Shown here one piece after another: positions 14,054 to 20,486 of a DNA stretch of 20,486 nt (position 1 is the first letter of the stretch; every line of letters begins with the position of its first letter). The stretch is from NCBI GenBank assembly GCA_005888075.1, contig VBKD01000075.1, positions 1 to 20,486 on the forward strand, read 5' to 3'. Origin of the DNA: Chloroflexota bacterium. Its GTDB lineage: Bacteria > Chloroflexota > Dormibacteria > Dormibacterales > Dormibacteraceae. Position numbers and translations under genes: made by a program. The notes under the pieces are model-generated. The model made no database searches. It saw only the letters and a program-made list of their open reading frames with translations, and was not told the DNA's origin.

Positions 14054-15286
14054 GTGACGTCCACTTCCAGGCGATGGCGGAACCTCGGCGTGGCCGCCGG
14101 CGCTGTCACGGCCGTTCTCTTCGCGCTGTTCGACCTCTACCAGTGGGCGGTGGCCTTCGCCTCGGATCAATTTCACAACGACTTCACCTTCTATTACGCC
14201 GCCGCCCGCATCGGGCTGGCTCATGGCTGGGCCGCGATCTACGACCTCGGCCTCCAGCAGGCCGAGCTGGCCGCGATGGGCTCGGGCATCCACATCGCCG
14301 AGCTCGCGCGCTTCATCAGCCCGCCGCCGGTGGCTTGGGCTGCGCTGCCGCTCACCGCTCTCCCCTATCCGGTCGCGTACTGGGTCTGGAGCCTGCTGTT
14401 GGTGGCCGCCCTCGTGGCCACCTGGCAGCTGGCCGCGCCCGGCTCCGGACTGGCGCGCCTCATCCTCCTTGCCGCCGCCACCGGCTGGCTGCCGGTCATC
14501 TACGGGCTGCAGCTCGGCCAGCCGGCCATCCTCGTGGCATTCGGCGTGGCTGGGTCATATGCCCTGCTGCGAGCCGGCCATCCCGTGTGGGCGGGCATCG
14601 CCCTGGCTCCGCTGGCCCTGAAGCCACAGCTCGCCTTTCTCGTGCCGCCGGCTCTGCTTGCGGCGCGCCAGAACCGCGCGTTTTTCGGGAGCGTTCTGGC
14701 GCTCGGCTTGCTGGCCGCCGCCTCGGCGCTCGCCCTTGGAGGTCCCGGCGTCGCCACGTACGAGACACGGCTGGCCTTTGCCGCCGGCGTTCCGGTCAAC
14801 CGCGAGCTGACCCTGGCGGCCTGGCTGGGCGATCTGACGCTGACGCGCGGCGTCCAGGTCGCGATCGCGCTGTGGTCTCTCCTGCTCGTGTACCGGATGC
14901 GCCGTCGCGGACCGGAGTGGATCTTCGTCCCGGCGCTGCTGGGCGGGCTGCTCGCCAGCCCCTATCTGCATCTCGACGACCTCTTGGTGCTTGGTCTGGC
15001 GGCGTGGTTGTTCCTGCGCACGGAAAACCTTGGCTGGGCGTGGGTTTACGTCCTCGCGCTCGTCATCGCGGTTGAGGGCGAGCCGTTCTGGGGCCCGCTG
15101 CCGGTTGTCGCCGGAGAGCTAGGCGCCCTCCTCCTGATTTCAGTCGCGTCGTTGAAAGCTGATGACCGCGATCCCGAGCATCACGAAACCGAACCCGAGC
15201 ACGATGCCCGCCTCGAGCGGGATGGAGAGCACGTTGTGGTTGATGGTCAGCGACAGCCCGTCGATCAACCTGCGCGGCAGTCCTGA
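14054..15286 (+). CDS. GT87 (DUF2029)-type polytopic membrane glycosyltransferase
   Basis: The 410-residue protein has about nine to ten TM helices and the GT-C-fold hallmarks of the GT87/DUF2029 family. A first TM is followed by a periplasmic loop with HNDFTFYYAAARIGLAHG, whose Asp corresponds to the presumed catalytic base, and then YDLGLQQAEL and an FISPPPVAWAALPLTALPYP segment typical of the family. Characterised relatives (for example mycobacterial PimE) transfer mannose or arabinose from a polyprenyl-phosphate donor to envelope glycolipids. The substrate here is unknown. The last roughly 45 residues are hydrophilic and acidic/His/Gln-rich; they are encoded antisense to the 3' end of the ABC permease and look like read-through, not conserved domain. 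GTG 14054 is supported by TAACCT 6 nt upstream. Confidence 0.87.
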   Translation: MTSTSRRWRNLGVAAGAVTAVLFALFDLYQWAVAFASDQFHNDFTFYYAAARIGLAHGWAAIYDLGLQQAELAAMGSGIHIAELARFISPPPVAWAALPLTALPYPVAYWVWSLLLVAALVATWQLAAPGSGLARLILLAAATGWLPVIYGLQLGQPAILVAFGVAGSYALLRAGHPVWAGIALAPLALKPQLAFLVPPALLAARQNRAFFGSVLALGLLAAASALALGGPGVATYETRLAFAAGVPVNRELTLAAWLGDLTLTRGVQVAIALWSLLLVYRMRRRGPEWIFVPALLGGLLASPYLHLDDLLVLGLAAWLFLRTENLGWAWVYVLALVIAVEGEPFWGPLPVVAGELGALLLISVASLKADDRDPEHHETEPEHDARLERDGEHVVVDGQRQPVDQPARQS

Positions 15287-16024
15287 GTCGGACAGGACGA
15301 CGCGCCTCAGCGGGTCGATGCCATAGGACGCAGGGTCGAGCCTGGTCAGAATCGTCATCCAGCCCGGAAGATTGGTGAGTGGAAACAGGGCGCCTGAAAG
15401 AAAGAACATCGGCATCATCAGGAAGTTCATCACGACCTGGAAACCCTGCAGCGATTTCATGATCGAGGCAAGCGCCACACCGAACGATGCGAGGCCGAAA
15501 GCGAGAATGGCGGCCAGCGGGATGATCTCCAGCACCGTGACGACATTGAGCTTCACCCCGACGAACGGCGCGAGGACGAGGATGATCAAGCCCTGGATCA
15601 TCGCCTGGGTCGTGCCGCCGAGGGCCTTGCCGATGGCCACCGCCCAGCGGTCGATCGGCGCCACGAGAACTTCTTTGAGGAAGCCGAACTCTCTGTCCCA
15701 CACGATGGACATGGCGCCAAAGATCGCCGTGAAAAGGATCGACATCCCGATGATCCCGGGATACATGAACTGGACGTAGGAGAAGCCACGCGCCGAGCCG
15801 AACACGGAGCCGCCGCCGAGCGATGAGCTCAGGCCCGAGCCAAAAACGACCAGGAAGAGCAGCGGTTGCGCGAGCGAGGCGACCAGCCGCCAGCGATCGC
15901 GGTAGTAGCGAAGGATGTCCCGGTACCAGATGATGTAAACGGCTCGCAGGCTCGCCATGCGGGTGTCGACCGGGGCATGCACAGAGGTGGCCGCGGGCTG
16001 TACGGCAGTGGTTTCGGCGTTCAC
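15140..16024 (-). CDS. ABC-2 type multidrug/lipid transporter permease (DrrB-like)
   Basis: This 294-residue membrane protein is the permease partner of the ATPase just upstream. It shows the ABC-2 permease pattern: a cytoplasmic N-terminus with RDILRYYRDRWR, TM1 at about 48-64, then the MYPGIIGMSILFTAIFGAMSI region. Next are the conserved WDREFGFLKEVLVAPIDRW coupling segment, a PMFFLSGALFPL motif, and four more TM helices. Two permease and two ATPase chains are expected in the exporter. DrrAB-type systems export anthracyclines or lipids; here the substrate is undetermined. The start is GTG 16024, which overlaps the ATPase stop (GTGA). Its last 147 bp overlap the 3' end of the convergent GT87 gene. 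Confidence 0.92.
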   Translation of the reverse strand: MNAETTAVQPAATSVHAPVDTRMASLRAVYIIWYRDILRYYRDRWRLVASLAQPLLFLVVFGSGLSSSLGGGSVFGSARGFSYVQFMYPGIIGMSILFTAIFGAMSIVWDREFGFLKEVLVAPIDRWAVAIGKALGGTTQAMIQGLIILVLAPFVGVKLNVVTVLEIIPLAAILAFGLASFGVALASIMKSLQGFQVVMNFLMMPMFFLSGALFPLTNLPGWMTILTRLDPASYGIDPLRRVVLSDSGLPRRLIDGLSLTINHNVLSIPLEAGIVLGFGFVMLGIAVISFQRRD

Positions 16025-17028
16025 CGGCGTCTCCCCATCCAGCGGCTCGCCATCGCGCGCATCTGGTCTCGACTGCCGGCCTCCTCTTCTCGAATGGCGC
16101 GGCCGGTCAGCTTGAGAAAAACGTCATCGAGACTTGGACGACGGAGGGTGACCGTGTCCACAGATGCCGTGAGCTCTCGCACCAGTCGTGGCACGAAAGC
16201 CTTTCCATCAGGAACCTCCATACGGAGCTCGCCGTTGTCGCGGGCCGGCGTGACTCCGAGCAGATCTTTGATCTCTCGAGCCGCAACATCAGGCTGGCTC
16301 GACGTGATGGTCACCACGTCGCCCCCCACCATCGCCTTCAATTCGTCCGGCGTGCCAAGGGCAACGATGAGCCCGCGGTCGATGATCGCGATCCGGTCGC
16401 AATACTCAGCCTCGTCCATGTAGTGCGTCGTCATGAAGATCGTCACGCCTTTCTTGCTCCGCAGCTCCTTGAGGTGGGTCCAGATGCTTCGCCGGGTCTG
16501 CGGGTCAAGGCCCAGGGTCGGCTCGTCGAGGAAGAGGATCTGCGGCTGGTGCAGCATGCCGCGCGCGATCTCGAGCCTTCGCTTCATGCCGCCGGAGTAC
16601 GTCCTCACCTGCGAGGACGCCCTGTCGCTGAGCTGGAGCAGGTCGAGCATCTCCTCGATGCGCCGGCGCCGCTCCGCCGCCGGCACGCTGTAGATGAACG
16701 CATGGAACTCGAGGTTTTCGCGTCCCGTCAGCTGATCGTCCAGCGACGGGTCCTGGAAGACGAGCCCGATTCGCTGCCGCACCGCGGCCGGGTCACGCAC
16801 GACGTCGAACGTGGCCACGCTGGCGGCGCCGCCTGTGGGCGTGAGCAGGGTGCACAGCATCGAGATGGTGGTCGACTTTCCGGCGCCGTTCGGACCTAGG
16901 AATCCGAATATCTCGCCCGAATGGACCTCGAGGTCGATGCCACGCACCGCCTCCAGGTCGCCGTACTTCTTGACCAGGCCCTTGGCCTCGATCACGGTTT
17001 TGACCGTCACTCTTTCCTCAACCGCCAT
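16021..17028 (-). CDS. ABC transporter ATP-binding protein (DrrA-like)
   Basis: The 335-residue protein is a complete nucleotide-binding domain: Walker A GPNGAGKS at 45-52, Q-loop Gln92 in VFQDPSLDD, signature YSGGM at 144-148, Walker B ILFLDEP at 164-170 and the switch His202 in TTHYMDEAE. The FQDPSLDDQLTGRENL and LGLDPQTRRSIW wording is typical of daunorubicin-resistance (DrrA) type exporters. Residues beyond about 250 form the extra C-terminal domain common in that group (a PSLDDVFLKLTG block close to the end). It powers the DrrB-like permease encoded next. ATG 17028 is used, overlapping the crotonase stop by 11 bp. GTG 17007 is a possible shorter start, and the frame also opens further upstream to 17076. 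Confidence 0.94.
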   Translation of the reverse strand: MAVEERVTVKTVIEAKGLVKKYGDLEAVRGIDLEVHSGEIFGFLGPNGAGKSTTISMLCTLLTPTGGAASVATFDVVRDPAAVRQRIGLVFQDPSLDDQLTGRENLEFHAFIYSVPAAERRRRIEEMLDLLQLSDRASSQVRTYSGGMKRRLEIARGMLHQPQILFLDEPTLGLDPQTRRSIWTHLKELRSKKGVTIFMTTHYMDEAEYCDRIAIIDRGLIVALGTPDELKAMVGGDVVTITSSQPDVAAREIKDLLGVTPARDNGELRMEVPDGKAFVPRLVRELTASVDTVTLRRPSLDDVFLKLTGRAIREEEAGSRDQMRAMASRWMGRRR

Positions 17029-17776
17029 GACGGCCTGCGCCTTCCGTGAAGCGGCGTGCTCCCTCGCGGGCTTCACCGGAGGATATGACGTCGAGTCCGC
17101 CTCGATACTCTGCCTTCACGGCTTGCTCGAAACTGAGCGACCATTGGTTCAGGACGCTTTGGCGGTCAGCTCGGACCGCGCCCTGCGGGAACTTCGCGAT
17201 TCTTTCTGCGATCAGCCTGGCTTGCGTCAGCGCCTGACCGGGCTCGACCACTCTTTCGACCAGGCCGATACGCAGAGCCTCGCCGGCTGCGACCTCTCTA
17301 CCCGTGAGGATCAGGTCAAGGGCCCGGCCCTGGCCGATCATGCGCGGCAGCCGGACGGTGCCGAGGTCGATCAAGGGCACGCCGAATCGCCTGTTGAATA
17401 CGCCCAGGATCGCGGTGCTCGAGGCGACTCGCAGGTCACACCACAACGCTAGCTCCATGCCACCCGCGACTGCGTAGCCCTCGATGGCCGCCAGAACCGG
17501 CTTGCTCAGCACCATCCGCGTGGGGCCCATCGGTCCGTCACCGGCTTCGCTGAGCCGGTTGCCCGTCCCGCCGGCCAGCGCCTTCAAGTCGAACCCCGCG
17601 CAGAAATGTTCGCCGGCTCCGGTCAGGATGGCGATGGACAGGGCGGCGTCGGATTCGAAACGACGAAACGACTCGGCCAGCCCGATCGCGGTCGCGACAT
17701 CGACTGCGTTGCGCACGTCAGGCCTGTCGATGGTGACCGTCACGACCGCACCATCGACGTCGTACCGCACGCTCAT
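17018..17776 (-). CDS. Enoyl-CoA hydratase/isomerase (crotonase) family protein with a non-canonical active site
   Basis: The 252-residue protein has the crotonase fold signatures: HFCAGFDLKAL (oxyanion-hole strand, around 58-67) and AIEGYAVAGGMELALWCDLRVA at about 97-118, which supplies the GG oxyanion residues and E108, the equivalent of Glu144 of rat enoyl-CoA hydratase. The second catalytic glutamate (Glu164 in rat) would fall in FGVPLIDLGT, where Leu135/Asp137 are found, and the usual PGAGGT loop is deleted. This variant (GVPLID-x-GTVRLPR) is widespread in actinobacterial Ech paralogues, whose reactions are mostly unknown. A CoA-thioester isomerase or hydrolase is as likely as a hydratase. 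It lies 7 bp after the P5C dehydrogenase gene and overlaps the ABC ATPase, so it is an operon member. Confidence 0.9.
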   Translation of the reverse strand: MSVRYDVDGAVVTVTIDRPDVRNAVDVATAIGLAESFRRFESDAALSIAILTGAGEHFCAGFDLKALAGGTGNRLSEAGDGPMGPTRMVLSKPVLAAIEGYAVAGGMELALWCDLRVASSTAILGVFNRRFGVPLIDLGTVRLPRMIGQGRALDLILTGREVAAGEALRIGLVERVVEPGQALTQARLIAERIAKFPQGAVRADRQSVLNQWSLSFEQAVKAEYRGGLDVISSGEAREGARRFTEGAGRHGG

Positions 17777-17783
17777 TGCGCGC

Positions 17784-19433
17784 TCAAAGTGCGCCTTTTT
17801 CGTCGTTCTCCATGTATGGATAACGGTGGTTGGTCGGAGGCGCGTACGTCTCCTTGATGACCCTCGGGCTGACCCATCGAATCAGGTTGAGGATCGAGCC
17901 GGCCTTGTCATTGGTGCCCGATGCTCTCGCGCCGCCGAAGGGCTGCAGACCAACGACGGCTCCGGTTGGCTTGTCGTTGATGTAGAAGTTGCCGGCGGCG
18001 TTGACCAGCGTCTCGGATGCTCTGCGAATCGCCTGCCGATCTGTGGCGAAGATCGCGCCAGTGAGCCCGTATGGGCTCGTGCGATCGCACAGCTCGAGGG
18101 TCTCGTCGAACTTGCCGTCCGCGTAGGGGTAGACGGTGAGGATCGGCCCGAACAGCTCCTCACGCAAAAGCTTGAAATCAGGGTCGGTCGTCTCGATCAC
18201 CGTCGGGCGGATGAACCATCCGACCTTGTCGTCGCCCTTGCCGCCCGCGACCACCTTCGCGGTGCCGGCACTGCGGGCATATTCGATTGCCTTCATGTGG
18301 TTCGAATAGGCGCGACCGTCAATCACCGCGCCCATGAAGTTGCTGAAATCAGAGACGTCGCCCTGGGGAATCCCTTCCACCAGGTCGACCAGGTCCGGCT
18401 TTATGGCGTTCCACATCGATTGCGGGATGTATGCGCGGGAAGCCGCCGAGCACTTCTGCCCCTGGTATTCGAACGCGCCACGAATGAGCGCGGTACGGAG
18501 CGCGTCGGCATCCGCCGACGCGTGTGCCATCACGAAGTCCTTGCCGCCCGTCTCACCAATGAGCCGCGGGTACGTGCGGTAGCGATTTACGTTCTGGCCA
18601 ACCTCCCGCCACATGCCCTGGAACACCTCGGTCGAGCCCGTGAAGTGGATGCCGGCGAGGTCACGATGACTCAGGACCATGTCGGAAATCTCGGATGCGT
18701 TGCCGCTGACCATGTTGATCACCCCGGGGGGCATCCCTGCCGCGAGCAGGAGCTCCATCAGAAAGTGGCTGACCAGCAAGGTCTGCGTGGCCGGCTTGAA
18801 AACCACGGTGTTGCCCATCAACATCGGAGCGGTCGGCAGGTTGCCGGCGATCGATGTGAAGTTGAACGGGCTGACCGCGAAGATGAAACCTTCCAGCGGC
18901 CGGTACTCGAGGCGATTCCACGCAGTCCCGTCGTTGTAGGGCTGCTGGCTGAGGAGCTGATCCCCGAAGTAGGCGTTGTAGCGCCAGAAGTCGATGGTCT
19001 CGCACGCCGCGTCGATCTCGGCCTGGTGCACCGTTTTCGACTGCCCCAGCATGGTTGCGGCATTGACGGTGTCGCGCCACGGACCCGCGAGGAGGGCGGC
19101 CGCGCGAAGCAGCACCGCCGCGCGCTCGTGGTAGGAGGTGGCCGCCCACATCTTCCGGGCCGCCAGAGCAGCGTTGATCGCGTCCTCGATGTCTTTGGCG
19201 CCGCCGACGGCGTACTCGGCAATCGTCAGCTCGTGACGGTGGGGTGAGCGCAGATCGCCCCGCGAAGCGCCCCAGCGGTGCTCGCCGCCGATCTGCATCG
19301 GCACCTCGGTTCGCGCGTCGGTGAGGTCCGCGAGCCTCGATTTGAGACTCTTGCGATGGGAATCACCCGGCACGTAGGTGCGCACCGGCTCGTTGGTCGG
19401 CTGTGGAACTTGAAAGTGTCCGTCGGCGGTCAT
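17784..19433 (-). CDS. pruA: L-glutamate gamma-semialdehyde (1-pyrroline-5-carboxylate) dehydrogenase
   Basis: This 549-residue aldehyde dehydrogenase oxidises glutamate semialdehyde (P5C) to glutamate with NAD+, the second step of proline catabolism. The catalytic pair is present: E294 in IGETGGKDF and Cys328 in FEYQGQKCSAASRAY. Other segments are FAVSPFNFTSIAGNLP, FKPATQTL, FTGSTEVF and LREELFGPILTVY. The pattern and length fit the monofunctional group 1 P5C dehydrogenases, not PutA. No proline dehydrogenase is in the window. ATG 19433 has a strong Shine-Dalgarno; the frame is open further upstream but crosses the divergent gene. It is the first gene of a four-gene unit with the crotonase and the DrrAB-like ABC transporter. 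Confidence 0.95.
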   Translation of the reverse strand: MTADGHFQVPQPTNEPVRTYVPGDSHRKSLKSRLADLTDARTEVPMQIGGEHRWGASRGDLRSPHRHELTIAEYAVGGAKDIEDAINAALAARKMWAATSYHERAAVLLRAAALLAGPWRDTVNAATMLGQSKTVHQAEIDAACETIDFWRYNAYFGDQLLSQQPYNDGTAWNRLEYRPLEGFIFAVSPFNFTSIAGNLPTAPMLMGNTVVFKPATQTLLVSHFLMELLLAAGMPPGVINMVSGNASEISDMVLSHRDLAGIHFTGSTEVFQGMWREVGQNVNRYRTYPRLIGETGGKDFVMAHASADADALRTALIRGAFEYQGQKCSAASRAYIPQSMWNAIKPDLVDLVEGIPQGDVSDFSNFMGAVIDGRAYSNHMKAIEYARSAGTAKVVAGGKGDDKVGWFIRPTVIETTDPDFKLLREELFGPILTVYPYADGKFDETLELCDRTSPYGLTGAIFATDRQAIRRASETLVNAAGNFYINDKPTGAVVGLQPFGGARASGTNDKAGSILNLIRWVSPRVIKETYAPPTNHRYPYMENDEKGAL

Positions 19434-19436
19434 CTG

Positions 19437-19445
19437 CCCTCCTCC
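19437..19445 (-). promoter_or_regulatory. Strong Shine-Dalgarno (GGAGGAGGG) for the P5C dehydrogenase
   Basis: On the minus strand the purine run ends 3 nt before ATG 19433, and the AGGAGG core is 4 nt away. It fixes the start and stands out because most other unlinked genes in this window lack any ribosome-binding site. Confidence 0.7.
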
Positions 19446-19521
19446 GCGTGAATCGCTGCTGCGCTGCATCGATGATGGCGCAACCGGGCTCGCGACGTAA
19501 CCAGAAGCCGTATCCAAATTT

Positions 19522-20427
19522 ATGGCGGTCGGAAGGGCCCTCACCTCGTCCGGACCGATTTCAGACCGTGTGAGGCAAACCGTCCTCCTTTTGCGGCGGC
19601 GCGGGTACGCCGTAGGTCCAGCTCGGCTGGCTGAGATCTGCCTCGGAGGCCCCCTCTCCGAGTCGGAGGTCCGTTGGGCGGTCGCCGCGTGCCGCGACCT
19701 CGTCATCTCTGATGAGCTGGTCGTCGACACATCCTCGCTCAGCCGTATCACGGATATACGCGGAAGGGCCCGGGCGCACCACGCGGAAGCGTCCGCCTAC
19801 ATGCAAATGACAAGGGCTTTTGTGCGGATCCTCGTCGGGGTCGCGCCATTCATCCGCAGCGTCTCGATCGCCGGCTCACTCGCCAGCGGCGGCTTCCGCC
19901 AGTCCGATGATGTCGACCTCAACCTGATCGTCGACGACGGTTACCGGCACCTCGCCTACGTCGTGGTGAACTTCCTTGGGCTGGTGCACGCGCTCCGACA
20001 CCGTGCCAAGCCCGTGGACGATCTGACGCGTCGCCCGCTTGCCCCGCGATTGATGACGGCCAACCTCATCCTTGAACGCTCGCAGTGCATTGCACTGCAG
20101 CGTCAAGACGAAGACATGGCCTTCGAGCTGCTCATATCCGAGCCGGTGTTCGGCGTCGAAACCATCCACCAGGTGATCGAATCCAACCCCGGATTGCTCG
20201 AACAATTCCCCCAGCTCGCCGGCAAGGCGGCGCCTCTTCTCATCCGCTCACCGGCGTGGCGCTTGCCACGAGCCGCGTTCCCGAAAGTGGCCGATGGAGC
20301 AGCGCGCACGCTCGGCGCGACAGCCTGGCGTTACATGCAGTGGACACGACGTCACAAACCAGACGCGTTGGCGCGCGTGGCATACGTACGCGCGACGATG
20401 CGGCCTTACGCGCTGTTCGACGAATGA
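19522..20427 (+). CDS. Nucleotidyltransferase-fold protein, function unknown
   Basis: The 301-residue protein contains a DNA polymerase beta-like nucleotidyltransferase motif: G118-S119 in SIAGSLASGGF, followed by SDDVDLNLIVDDG with carboxylates D130 and D132 and a further acidic pair at 138-139. This matches the hG[GS]-x-Dh[DE]h pattern. Residues 10-75 look like a small winged-helix-type region (RRGYAVGPARLAEI), and the C-terminal 150 residues are mostly helical with many Arg/Lys. Superfamily members transfer NMP to RNA, proteins, sugars or drugs; nothing here picks one. ATG 19522 is the start in a 88-bp divergent region shared with the P5C dehydrogenase gene; TATCCA lies 5 nt upstream but does not fit TANNNT fully. 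Its TGA overlaps the ATG of the next gene. Confidence 0.78.
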   Translation: MAVGRALTSSGPISDRVRQTVLLLRRRGYAVGPARLAEICLGGPLSESEVRWAVAACRDLVISDELVVDTSSLSRITDIRGRARAHHAEASAYMQMTRAFVRILVGVAPFIRSVSIAGSLASGGFRQSDDVDLNLIVDDGYRHLAYVVVNFLGLVHALRHRAKPVDDLTRRPLAPRLMTANLILERSQCIALQRQDEDMAFELLISEPVFGVETIHQVIESNPGLLEQFPQLAGKAAPLLIRSPAWRLPRAAFPKVADGAARTLGATAWRYMQWTRRHKPDALARVAYVRATMRPYALFDE

Positions 20428-20486
20428 TCCAACTGATCACGATCGCGGTCCTGACAGTGACAAGCGTCGTGCTCTTCGCGTTCGGC
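20424..20486 (+). CDS. Start of a membrane protein, truncated by window edge
   Basis: ATG 20424 overlaps the stop of the nucleotidyltransferase gene (ATGA) and opens a frame through the last base. The 21 visible residues (MIQLITIAVLTVTS onward) are nearly all hydrophobic, so they form a TM helix or signal anchor. The coupling suggests the membrane protein works with the nucleotidyltransferase-fold protein. The family cannot be identified from this much. Confidence 0.55.
   Translation, partial: MIQLITIAVLTVTSVVLFAFG

Noticed and set aside
17484..19247. Open frame of 587 codons on the plus strand, antisense to the P5C dehydrogenase and crotonase genes
   Set aside because: Both antisense genes have clear family motifs and catalytic residues. 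The plus-strand translation shows only the Arg/Val/Asp-rich composition expected of antisense frames in high-GC DNA.
1..20486. CRISPR array, tRNA, rRNA, insertion sequence or prophage
   Set aside because: No regularly spaced repeats, no cloverleaf or rRNA-like stretch, and no transposase, integrase or phage structural protein among the translations.

Overview
This is a dense, high-GC bacterial chromosome segment, with genes on both strands, many GTG starts and no intergenic gap above about 110 bases. I see no phage, IS, CRISPR, rRNA or tRNA. The GC content, the gene families and the apparent leaderless starts fit Actinomycetota or a Chloroflexota/Dormibacterota-like soil lineage. That placement is inference; no marker gene in the window settles it.

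Left part (1-5273): the 3' end of a long-chain acyl-CoA ligase; a small cysteine-motif protein; a membrane-anchored secreted helical-repeat protein (minus strand); a 561-residue protein of a poorly characterised family whose C-terminal third carries nucleoside-phosphorylase-like motifs; then, on the minus strand, a Ppx/GppA phosphatase followed by a CDF zinc exporter. Middle part (5298-12942, all plus strand): class II fumarase, a TrkA/RCK-gated potassium channel, a second CDF transporter with three tandem C-terminal domains, and a tightly coupled trio made of a sedolisin lipoprotein protease, a PrsW-like membrane protein that appears to lack the protease residues and has a zinc ribbon at each end, and a zinc-ribbon/single-TM/extracytoplasmic-domain protein.

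Right part: a LysE-family exporter and a broken GNAT acetyltransferase (minus); a GT87-type membrane glycosyltransferase (plus) whose 3' end runs 147 bp into an oppositely oriented ABC-2 permease; a four-gene minus-strand operon (P5C dehydrogenase, crotonase-family protein, DrrA-type ATPase, DrrB-type permease); and, diverging from it, a nucleotidyltransferase-fold gene coupled to a truncated membrane protein that runs off the window.

The main cross-cutting observation is regulatory. At least eight starts that are not translationally coupled have a TANNNT -10-like hexamer placed 5-8 nt upstream of the start codon with no Shine-Dalgarno, as expected of leaderless mRNAs. At two divergent gene pairs the two -10 hexamers overlap, so the promoters should compete. 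The best candidates for undescribed biology are the sedolisin/pseudo-PrsW/zinc-ribbon operon and the phosphorylase-like protein.
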